Shown: in pieces, positions 16,097-23,342 of the stretch
Position numbering within the stretch: the stretch's first letter is position 1
Layout of the letters: every line of letters begins with the position of its first letter
Assembly (NCBI RefSeq): GCF_003335585.1
Contig: NZ_QBFD01000015.1
Location: 568,304-632,303 of the forward strand
Origin: Sulfitobacter sp. DFL-14
GTDB taxonomy: Bacteria; Pseudomonadota; Alphaproteobacteria; Rhodobacterales; Rhodobacteraceae
Reading direction: 5' to 3'
DNA length: 64,000 nucleotides
Translations under genes and position numbers: made by a program
Notes under the pieces: generated by a model
The model's input: the letters and a program-made list of their open reading frames with translations, nothing else
The model's database searches: none
What the model was told of the DNA's origin: nothing

Positions 16097-16473
16097 ATCT
16101 CAACTCCCAGTTCGGCATAGGTCTGTTTGGCCAGCTTAATCGCATGGTTCGCCTTTGGCACGCCCGCATAGACAGCCACATGCATAAAGGCCTGCAAAAC
16201 ATCGCGCGGCTCGGCCCCGGTGTTGCGGCTGGCGCGGATATGCATCGGGATTTCCTCGAAATTCCCTGTCGCCGCCAGCAGCGCGAGCGTCAGCATGGAT
16301 CTTTCCCGCCGCGAGATCGTGTCATCGGCCCAGACCGTGCCCCAGGCCCCTTCGGTGATCAAATTCTGGAACGGCGCGTCGAAATCAACCTTGGCCGCCT
16401 CCGCCCGGTCCACATGGACATCACCCAGCACCTCGCGGCGGACCCGCATCCCGGTTTCATAACTTTCTGACAT
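16093..16473 (-). CDS. pcaC: 4-carboxymuconolactone decarboxylase
   Basis: 126 aa from ATG 16473, chosen because GGGAGAG lies about 5 bases upstream; an ATG at 16509 would add 12 residues and run into the operator region. It decarboxylates gamma-carboxymuconolactone to beta-ketoadipate enol-lactone. Visible: [20 protein letters not shown] at the start, [19 protein letters not shown] helix (written [14 protein letters not shown] here) and the [19 protein letters not shown] segment of the AhpD/CMD fold. First gene of the operon. pcaB and pcaD are not found in this window. Confidence 0.95.
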   Translation of the reverse strand: MSESYETGMRVRREVLGDVHVDRAEAAKVDFDAPFQNLITEGAWGTVWADDTISRRERSMLTLALLAATGNFEEIPMHIRASRNTGAEPRDVLQAFMHVAVYAGVPKANHAIKLAKQTYAELGVEI

Positions 16474-16496
16474 GGCACTCTCCCTGATCCGTTGTC

Positions 16497-16520
16497 GCAC
16501 CTTAACCAATCGAAAGGTGC
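16497..16520. promoter_or_regulatory. Inverted repeat, candidate PcaQ operator
   Basis: GCACCTT (16497-16503) and AAGGTGC (16514-16520) form a perfect 7-bp inverted repeat in the 83-bp gap between divergent pcaC and pcaQ. It includes TTAACC, half of the ATAACC-N4-GGTTAA motif described for PcaQ in Sinorhizobium, and fits a LysR-type T-N11-A box. It lies 24-47 bases upstream of pcaC and 37-60 upstream of pcaQ. Confidence 0.6.
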
Positions 16521-16556
16521 ATTCAAAATGAGAAAATATGCGCTATAAGTTCCAAT

Positions 16557-17486
16557 ATGGAATTCAAACGCACCAAGCAGATCAAAATGCGTCACCTTTC
16601 GGCCTTTGCCGAAACACTGCGCGGCGGCAGCCTCAAGGCGGCGGCGGAACGGATGTTCCTGACCCAGCCCACGGTATCCAAGACCCTGAGCGATCTTGAA
16701 ACCATCCTTGGTGTCACCTTGCTGACCCGGGGCCGGGGCGGGGTAAGCCTGACGCGCGAGGGCGCGGTGTTTCGGCAATTCGCGGAACAGGGGCTTGCCG
16801 CCGTCAGTCACGGGCTGGCCAGCCTGGATGCGCTGAGTGCTGGCCGTGCAGCGCCCCTGCGCATCGGGACCCTGCCGTCGGTCTCTGCCGACCTGCTGCC
16901 GGATGTGATCCTGCGATTCGCCGCGCTGTCACCCGCAACGCCGGTAACAGTCGTCGAAGGACCAATCACGGATCTGATCAACGGTTTGCGCGCGGGCGAT
17001 TTTGACCTGCTGATCGGACGCATGGGACCACCGGACCGCATGACCGGTCTGACCTTTACCCAGCTCTATTCAGAGAAAGTCGTCTTTGCCGTGGCCAGGG
17101 GCCACCCAAAGTCGGAAACCACGGACGCCGCCGCTTTGGCGGATCAGCGCATCCTCTACCCACCCCCCGGCGCAGCAATCCGGCCCCTGGTTGACCGGTT
17201 CATGATCGAACGCGGCATCGCAGGCTATTCACACCAGATAGAGACTGTTTCGGGCGCTTTCGGGCGCGCCATGACACTTGGCGCGGCACAGGCAATCTGG
17301 ATCATCAGCCAGGGAGTCGTGGCGGACGACATTGCAGCAGGCCGGATGCTGGCCCTGCCCATCGACACCGACAGCATGTCGGGGCCGGTCGGCATCATGG
17401 CCCGGGCGGAGGAGGAACCGACACCGGCCATCCGGCTGTTCCGCCAGGCCGTGCAGGAAACATCAAAGCGCAGCGACAATATCTGA
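16557..17486 (+). CDS. pcaQ: LysR-family pca operon activator
   Basis: 309 aa. N-terminal winged helix-turn-helix (about residues 10-70: KMRHLSAFAETLRGGSLKAA, FLTQPTVSKTLSDLE) followed by a LysR substrate-binding domain from about residue 95 (LRIGTLPSVSADLLPDV). Divergently transcribed from pcaCHG, the standard pcaQ position in alphaproteobacteria, where it activates the operon in response to beta-carboxymuconate or beta-carboxymuconolactone. The ATG at 16557 lacks a strong ribosome site, which fits a weakly expressed regulator. The sequence and position make PcaQ much more likely than a general LysR protein. Confidence 0.92.
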   Translation: MEFKRTKQIKMRHLSAFAETLRGGSLKAAAERMFLTQPTVSKTLSDLETILGVTLLTRGRGGVSLTREGAVFRQFAEQGLAAVSHGLASLDALSAGRAAPLRIGTLPSVSADLLPDVILRFAALSPATPVTVVEGPITDLINGLRAGDFDLLIGRMGPPDRMTGLTFTQLYSEKVVFAVARGHPKSETTDAAALADQRILYPPPGAAIRPLVDRFMIERGIAGYSHQIETVSGAFGRAMTLGAAQAIWIISQGVVADDIAAGRMLALPIDTDSMSGPVGIMARAEEEPTPAIRLFRQAVQETSKRSDNI

Positions 17487-17597
17487 ATGTCGCAATCACG
17501 CGTTTTCACCACAGCGTGACATTGACGGTTCACCGCTTGCGCTAACCCCCGTGCGCGTTCAGCCTTGTGAGGACAGAGCGGACTCATGGAGGTGAAA

Positions 17598-18263
17598 ATG
17601 AAGAAGCTGACGCAGGTCAAGGCATTGGTCCTGGGCGCATTGATTGCCGTCGGGCTGGTGGTGCAATCGGGCAGCGCAAGGGCCGCGGGCACCGAAACGC
17701 TGACCGTTGCGGGTGGTTGTTTCTGGTGCGTCGAAGCCGATTTCGAATCTGTTCGCGGCGTCAAGGAAGCCGTGTCCGGCTTTGCCGGCGGCACCACACC
17801 GAACCCGACATACAAACAGGTCACCGCAGGCGGCACCGGCCATTACGAGGCGGTTCAGATCACATTCGATCCGGATGTTGTCAGCCGCGACAGCCTGCTT
17901 GCCATGTTCTTCCGGTCTGTCGACCCGACAGATGCAGGCGGTCAGTTCTGCGACCGCGGCGATAGCTACCGCACTGCGATCTTCGCGCAGGGTCCGGCGC
18001 AAAAGGCAGCGGCGGAAATGGCCAGGGCGGATGCGCAAAAGCAACTGGGCCAGAAAGTCGTCACGCCCATTCTGGGGGCTGTGCCGTTCTACCCGGCCGA
18101 GGCCTATCATCAGGATTATTACAAGAGCAGTGACAGGCTTGCCTTCAGCAGCGTCGGCATCGGGGTGAAAAAATCCGTGGCTTACAAGCGTTACCGCGCG
18201 GGTTGCGGTCGGGATGAACGTGTCAAACAGCTCTGGGGCAGTGCGGCACCCTTCGTAAGCTAG
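17598..18263 (+). CDS. msrA: Peptide-methionine (S)-S-oxide reductase, exported
   Basis: 221 aa from ATG 17598, fixed by GGAGG at 17588-17592; an upstream in-frame ATG at 17586 overlaps that site. Residues 1-29 are a signal peptide (KK, hydrophobic core, SARA-A), so the enzyme acts in the periplasm. The catalytic GCFWC motif is at 40-44, followed by GFAGGTTPNPTYKQV and GHYEAVQ; a C-terminal YRAGCGRD probably supplies the resolving cysteine. It reduces methionine-S-sulfoxide in oxidised proteins. It converges with rbsK and the two stop codons overlap within CTAG at 18260-18263. Confidence 0.95.
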   Translation: MKKLTQVKALVLGALIAVGLVVQSGSARAAGTETLTVAGGCFWCVEADFESVRGVKEAVSGFAGGTTPNPTYKQVTAGGTGHYEAVQITFDPDVVSRDSLLAMFFRSVDPTDAGGQFCDRGDSYRTAIFAQGPAQKAAAEMARADAQKQLGQKVVTPILGAVPFYPAEAYHQDYYKSSDRLAFSSVGIGVKKSVAYKRYRAGCGRDERVKQLWGSAAPFVS

Positions 18264-18274
18264 GCTCTGGACCC
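18260..18274. repeat. 15-bp copy of the MITE terminus (possible solo end)
   Basis: CTAGGCTCTGGACCC is identical to the outer 15 bases (TAG-flank included) of the terminal inverted repeat of the element at 44116-44377. As there, it sits exactly at convergent stop codons and supplies both of them (msrA TAG, rbsK TAG). No second end is seen nearby, so it would be an excision scar or a chance match. Confidence 0.4.
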
Positions 18275-19141
18275 GAAATCGTGGTCCTGGATATCCTTGA
18301 GGTCCGGGATCACATCGGCGGTGCCTTGCCGGGCCACCATCAACGCGCCGGCCTTTTGCGCAAGCTCGATCGCGTCGGGCATATCCTTGCCCCGGTCCAG
18401 CGCCGCAACAAGATAGCCGGTAAAGGTGTCCCCCGCGCCGGTGGTATCGACGACGTCGGTCTTGAAAGCCGGAAAATCGCGCTGTGTCCCGTCAGTGCCG
18501 GAAATCCAGCGGCAACCATCCGCACCCAGGGTGACGATGATGTCAGCGATGGGCAAATCGCCCAGCGCGGTGCCGGTTGCCTGCTCCAGCTGCGCCGCCT
18601 CGACCGCGTTCAGGATCAACAGATCGACATGCTCGATGATCCGGGTCACGCTGTCGGCCTTGAACGGCGCGGCGGCATAGGCGACCCGCATCCCCAGCAG
18701 CCTTGCGGTCTCAGCGGCAAAGATCTGGCCCAGGGTCTCGTTCTGCATCAGCAGGAAGTCACCGGGCGATGCCTCGGCCAGCGCCGCGCCGATCATCTGG
18801 TCGGTGACCATGTGATTGGCACCGGGGAACAACACGATATTGTTTTCGCCCGCCGCATCGACGTTGATGTTTGCATGGCCCGTCGCCGTGTCGATCACGG
18901 TGATATGCGCCGTCTCGACCCCGTATTCCAGCAGCCTTGCCAGCGCCCAGGTGCCATCCTGACCCACGGCACCGATGTGCATGACCCGCGCCGCAGCACG
19001 CGCAGCGGCAACGGACATGTTCGCGCCCTTGCCACCCAGCCCCTGGTGAAAGCCGGTCGCGGCTATCGTTTCTCCCGGCCCGGGCAGATGCGGCAGCTTG
19101 TAGAAATTATCCGCATTGATCGAGCCGAGATTCCAGATCAT
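18260..19141 (-). CDS. PfkB-family sugar kinase, ribokinase-like
   Basis: 293 aa carbohydrate kinase of the ribokinase superfamily. Visible: N-terminal NLGSINADNFY and GGKGANMSVAAARAA (PfkB signature 1 region, about residues 37-51), the lid region, and the C-terminal signature DVVDTTGAGDTFTGYL (about 231-246) with the catalytic Asp and anion hole. It phosphorylates a sugar, probably ribose or a related pentose, with ATP; the substrate cannot be fixed from sequence. The start overlaps the maeB stop by 4 bases, so it is co-transcribed with malic enzyme. Its last residues (GSRA) and stop are encoded by the MITE-end-like 15-mer. Confidence 0.85.
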   Translation of the reverse strand: MIWNLGSINADNFYKLPHLPGPGETIAATGFHQGLGGKGANMSVAAARAAARVMHIGAVGQDGTWALARLLEYGVETAHITVIDTATGHANINVDAAGENNIVLFPGANHMVTDQMIGAALAEASPGDFLLMQNETLGQIFAAETARLLGMRVAYAAAPFKADSVTRIIEHVDLLILNAVEAAQLEQATGTALGDLPIADIIVTLGADGCRWISGTDGTQRDFPAFKTDVVDTTGAGDTFTGYLVAALDRGKDMPDAIELAQKAGALMVARQGTADVIPDLKDIQDHDFGSRA

Positions 19142-21396
19142 TCGCCGACCTTGCAGGCCGCAAGAATGGCCATGTTCAGAATGTCGTTGGCGGTGGAGGT
19201 GGTGGAGCAGATCTGAATGCTCTTGTCCAAACCTGTCAGGATGGGGCCGATCACAGTGGCACCCGCCATTTCCTGCATCAGCTTTACCGAAATGCTGGCG
19301 GAATGGCGCGCTGGCACGATCAGGATGTTCGCGGGGCCGGTCAGGCGCGAGAACGGATATTGCTTTTGCGCATTCGTGTTCAGCGCCACATCGACGGTCA
19401 TTTCGCCTTCGTATTCGAAATCGACACCCCGAGCGTCCAGGATCTCGGGCGCAAGATGCATCTTTTCCGCCCGTTCAGAGACCGGATAGCCGAAGGTCGA
19501 GAAGCTGACAAAGGCCACCCGTGGTTCCAGCCCCATGTGCCGCGCCACGGCGGCGCCGCTTTCGGCAATGTTGGCCAGGTCATTCTCGTCCGGCCATTCG
19601 TGAACCAGCGTATCGGCAATGAACACGATCCGCCCCTTGTGCAACAAGGCGGTGAAACCGGCGGCCCCGTGTTCCGCATTGGCCTCGAACACGTGGTTCA
19701 GCCGTTCCAGCACATGCGCGGACTTCCGGGTGACACCGGTGACCAGACCGTCGCCATGTCCATGCGCCAGCATCAACGCGCCGAACACATGCCGGTCGCG
19801 CGCCGCGAGCCGATGAATGTCCTTGCTGTCAAAGCCACGCCGCTGAAGGCGCCGGTACAGAAAATCCTTGTAGGTGCCCAGATGCTGGGTGTTCGCCGCA
19901 TTGATGACCTCAAGCTCGCGCACCGCGTCTTCCATGCCGGCCGCTTCCAGTTTCTCCTTCACGTCCTGATCGCGCCCGACGACCAGGGCCTTGCCCAGAC
20001 CGGCACGCTGGTACATCACTGCCGCCCGCAACACGCGCGGATCGTCCCCTTCGGCAAAGATCATCCGGGCCTGGTTGTTCCGCGCCCGCGCGTTGATGCC
20101 CCGTAGGATGTTTGCCGTCGGATCCATCCGGGATTTCAGGTTCAGCTCATAGGCATCCATGTCGATGATCGGACGGCGGGCCGCCCCGGTGTTCATGCCG
20201 GCCCGCGCAACAGCGGGTGGAATGCGATGGATCAATCGGGGGTCGAACGGGGTCGGGATGATATAGTCGCGTCCGAAGGTCAGCGTCTTGCCATAGGCCA
20301 CCGCCACCTCGTCCGGCACATCCTCTCGGGCGAGGTTTGCCAGCGCATGGGCACAGGCGATCTTCATCTCGTCGTTGATCGCGCGGGCATGAATGTCGAG
20401 CGCCCCTCGAAAGAGATAGGGAAATCCAAGGACGTTGTTCACCTGGTTCGGATAATCGCTGCGCCCCGTGGCCACGATGGCATCCATGCGCACGGCATGG
20501 GCTTCCTCAGGCGTGATTTCAGGATCGGGGTTCGCCATTGCGAAAATCACCGGGTTGTCCGCCATGCTTTCGACCATCGCGGGCGTCACCGCGCCCTTGA
20601 CGCTGACGCCCAGGAACACATCGGCCCCTTTCATCGCCTCGTCGAGCGTGCGCAACTTGGTATTCGCGGCATGGGCCGACTTCCACTGGTTCATACCCTC
20701 GGTGCGGCCCTGATAGATGACGCCTTTGGTGTCGCACATGATGCAATTGTCATGTTTGGCACCCATCGACTTGAGCAGTTCAAGACAGGCGATACCGGCC
20801 GCCCCGGCACCGTTCAGCACGATACGCACATCCTCGATCTTTTTCCCCGACAGATGCAGCGCGTTGATCAGACCTGCAGCACAGATCACGGCCGTGCCAT
20901 GCTGGTCATCGTGGAAAACGGGGATGTCCATCTCTTCCTTGAGACGCTGTTCGATGATGAAACATTCAGGCGCCTTGATATCCTCAAGGTTGATCCCGCC
21001 AAAAGTCGGCCCCATCAGGCGCACCGCGTTGATGAACGCTTCGGTGTCTTCCGTATCCAGCTCGATGTCGATGGAATTCACATCCGCGAACCGTTTGAAC
21101 AGGACGGACTTGCCCTCCATCACCGGTTTGGATGCCAGCGCGCCCAGATTGCCCAGCCCCAGCACGGCGGTGCCGTTTGAAATCACCGCCACAAGGTTGC
21201 CCTTGTTGGTGTAATCATAGGCCGTTTCCGGGTTCTGCGCGATCGCCTCGCAGGGCACTGCAACACCGGGCGAATAGGCAAGGCTCAGATCGCGCTGTGT
21301 CGTCATCGGGACGGTCGCGGTGATCTCGAACTTGCCCGGACTCGGCTCTAGGTGGAACGCAAGTGCTTCTTCGGAGGTGATACGATTGTTTGACAC
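19138..21396 (-). CDS. maeB: NADP-dependent malic enzyme with phosphotransacetylase-like domain
   Basis: 752 aa. The N-terminal 430 residues are the malic enzyme: YSPGVAVPCEAIA near residue 41, FADVNSIDIELDTED, HDDQHGTA and the NAD(P)-fold VLNGAGAAGIACLELL. The C-terminal 320 residues match phosphate acetyltransferase, usually regulatory rather than catalytic in these fusions. The reaction is malate + NADP to pyruvate + CO2 + NADPH, linking the TCA cycle to pyruvate and acetyl-CoA. The start codon is GTG at 21396, with AGGG upstream. It precedes the ribokinase-like gene with a 4-base overlap. Confidence 0.95.
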   Translation of the reverse strand: MSNNRITSEEALAFHLEPSPGKFEITATVPMTTQRDLSLAYSPGVAVPCEAIAQNPETAYDYTNKGNLVAVISNGTAVLGLGNLGALASKPVMEGKSVLFKRFADVNSIDIELDTEDTEAFINAVRLMGPTFGGINLEDIKAPECFIIEQRLKEEMDIPVFHDDQHGTAVICAAGLINALHLSGKKIEDVRIVLNGAGAAGIACLELLKSMGAKHDNCIMCDTKGVIYQGRTEGMNQWKSAHAANTKLRTLDEAMKGADVFLGVSVKGAVTPAMVESMADNPVIFAMANPDPEITPEEAHAVRMDAIVATGRSDYPNQVNNVLGFPYLFRGALDIHARAINDEMKIACAHALANLAREDVPDEVAVAYGKTLTFGRDYIIPTPFDPRLIHRIPPAVARAGMNTGAARRPIIDMDAYELNLKSRMDPTANILRGINARARNNQARMIFAEGDDPRVLRAAVMYQRAGLGKALVVGRDQDVKEKLEAAGMEDAVRELEVINAANTQHLGTYKDFLYRRLQRRGFDSKDIHRLAARDRHVFGALMLAHGHGDGLVTGVTRKSAHVLERLNHVFEANAEHGAAGFTALLHKGRIVFIADTLVHEWPDENDLANIAESGAAVARHMGLEPRVAFVSFSTFGYPVSERAEKMHLAPEILDARGVDFEYEGEMTVDVALNTNAQKQYPFSRLTGPANILIVPARHSASISVKLMQEMAGATVIGPILTGLDKSIQICSTTSTANDILNMAILAACKVGE

Positions 21397-21471
21397 AGAC
21401 AGGGCCCTTTGGATTTTCTGGGACTAATAACCGTGAATTGACCCATGCACAATCTCAGCCCGAACGCACGC

Positions 21472-23268
21472 TCAGGCGATGTAGCGCACCCATTCATGGT
21501 TTTTGACAAAGGCGCTGTGTCGTTCCGGGAAATCGGACTTCAGCCGGGACAGCGCCCAGCGGATCACCTGCGGGCGTTCGCAGCGGTTTGCGCACCAGAT
21601 GATCCTGATCAGGGTTTGCCAGCGGGTCGGGTCGGCCTTGAAGGATTTGTCCAGCGCGACAAGCTCTGATTTCGGCTCGTCCAGTTCCTTGTGGCAATCG
21701 GCCTTCAAGATGCAAAGCTCGACATCTTCGGTGACCATATTTGCATGTTGCTCCAGCACCGCGACAGCGCGTGCCGCAGACCCGGCCTGAAACAGCCGCC
21801 GCGCCAGACGCCCCACGGCATCGACGGACTTCAAGTCAGGTACATGGCCTAGGATGCTCACGACAAACGCCATGATCTGCGCGACAGCCACCTCGGAAAC
21901 GGCAACAGGGACAATGGAATCCTTGCTGAAATGTGGCTCTACCAAGGGGTCTTTGGCGTTGAAATCCGCAAAGAAGCTGATGTACCTGCATTGCGATGCA
22001 TTGGCGAGCGGCCAGAAATCACCCCATCTGAATTGCGCCGTCTGCAGGGTTCCGATCTCGATGACATGGGCATCGGGATTGGCAAAAAGCATGTTCGCAA
22101 ACCCCGCACCATGATAGGAGATCATCACCTCGGCCCGCGCCATCAGCGCAACCTGTTCGAGGGGGTGCAGATTCTCGAACACGACATATTCAAAGTCGAA
22201 AAGGCCAAGATGTTCCAACAGCAGGTCTTCGCCTGCCATATGTCTGTCACGGCTTTGCCGCGAGTCCCGTCCGACAAAAAACCGCTTGGGCAGATGCGGA
22301 AATTCTTCGCCCTCGATCGCCGCCAAAGCCCGGTCGCGCAGGGCAAGCAACATGCTGCTGACCGAATTCATCGCCAGGTTCGCGTTGGACCTGGTGTTCA
22401 GCAGATCTTCGTCCTGATCAACGGCGGCAGGCGCAAGGGCCGCGATCCCTGCCAGCATCTCCTTTGGCATCTGCGCATGGCCACCAAGGAAATCATATGC
22501 GGTCAGGACCTTGTCATACTCCTTTGGCGCACGTTCGAAAAAGACCCGCCCGGTATATTCGGGGAACAGCGCCTCGACGAAAGCTTCGGTAAAGGGGCGG
22601 TGTTTTTCCTCTGCGTTGGGGAAGTGGAAATAGATGTTTCCCTGAAAATCCAGACCATCCAGCAGGGTCAGCTGAGGCAGTGCTTCCGTCAGGAAATGAT
22701 AGAAATTGAACGTGTTCCGGCATTCGACCGCAAAGGGAGTATGAGGCTCTAACAACGCCGAATACAGCGGTATCTCCCGCGAAGCATTGGCGCTGCGGCA
22801 TTCTGCCAGATAGGCGTCCAGCATCATGTCCACGTCAAATTCCGCGTCTTCGTTTTCCCAACGATAGCGGTTGATCAGCCGCGTCCCGGAGGCCCCGCTC
22901 AGCAACAGGCGATCATGCGCCATGATATAGGATTTTCGAAAACTGGCCTGCTCCAGCACAACCGGCACCGCGTTGAACTCAATCGCCTTGCGAAAGACCT
23001 TCTGCTTTTTCGTCACGGCAAGGAATGAAGAAATCTTTTTGTTGATCTCTTCATGCGCGCTGGCTGCGAAACCTTCGATGACCGCACGGGGCATCGGCCG
23101 CCAGATAAATTCCGGCTCACGCAGCAGGCTGATCCCCTCGTCCACCCATGGATTCAGGAACAGGGTCTCGGGCGGAAATTTCAATTCGATCTTGTTGCGC
23201 AAGGATCGGCGTCTTTCTGCGGCGTGGATGTTGCCAACGTTTCTAGCACGCCTGTTCAACCCGTCCAC
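21472..23268 (-). CDS. Family 61 glycosyltransferase (DUF563-type)
   Basis: About 598 aa. The central part carries the GT61 pattern: NTFNFYHFLTEALPQL (about 190), PKRFFVGRDSRQSRDRH, and VMISYHGAGFANMLFANPDAHVIEIG (written here in parts: ISYHGAGFANM, then the acidic IEI). The last 110 residues look like a TPR-like helical extension (ARRLFQAGSAARAVAVLEQH). Proteins of this family add sugars to surface or extracellular glycans in bacteria. The GTG at 23268 is the longest start; the N-terminal 30 residues are uncertain because no good ribosome site is visible. Divergent from mutS with 74 bp between. Confidence 0.8.
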   Translation of the reverse strand: MDGLNRRARNVGNIHAAERRRSLRNKIELKFPPETLFLNPWVDEGISLLREPEFIWRPMPRAVIEGFAASAHEEINKKISSFLAVTKKQKVFRKAIEFNAVPVVLEQASFRKSYIMAHDRLLLSGASGTRLINRYRWENEDAEFDVDMMLDAYLAECRSANASREIPLYSALLEPHTPFAVECRNTFNFYHFLTEALPQLTLLDGLDFQGNIYFHFPNAEEKHRPFTEAFVEALFPEYTGRVFFERAPKEYDKVLTAYDFLGGHAQMPKEMLAGIAALAPAAVDQDEDLLNTRSNANLAMNSVSSMLLALRDRALAAIEGEEFPHLPKRFFVGRDSRQSRDRHMAGEDLLLEHLGLFDFEYVVFENLHPLEQVALMARAEVMISYHGAGFANMLFANPDAHVIEIGTLQTAQFRWGDFWPLANASQCRYISFFADFNAKDPLVEPHFSKDSIVPVAVSEVAVAQIMAFVVSILGHVPDLKSVDAVGRLARRLFQAGSAARAVAVLEQHANMVTEDVELCILKADCHKELDEPKSELVALDKSFKADPTRWQTLIRIIWCANRCERPQVIRWALSRLKSDFPERHSAFVKNHEWVRYIA

Positions 23269-23342
23269 CGCGAAGGATCACACCGCCCCTTTCGTTGTGC
23301 GACCTGTTTTTGTACAGACACACAATAAAGGGAGAAAACCTG

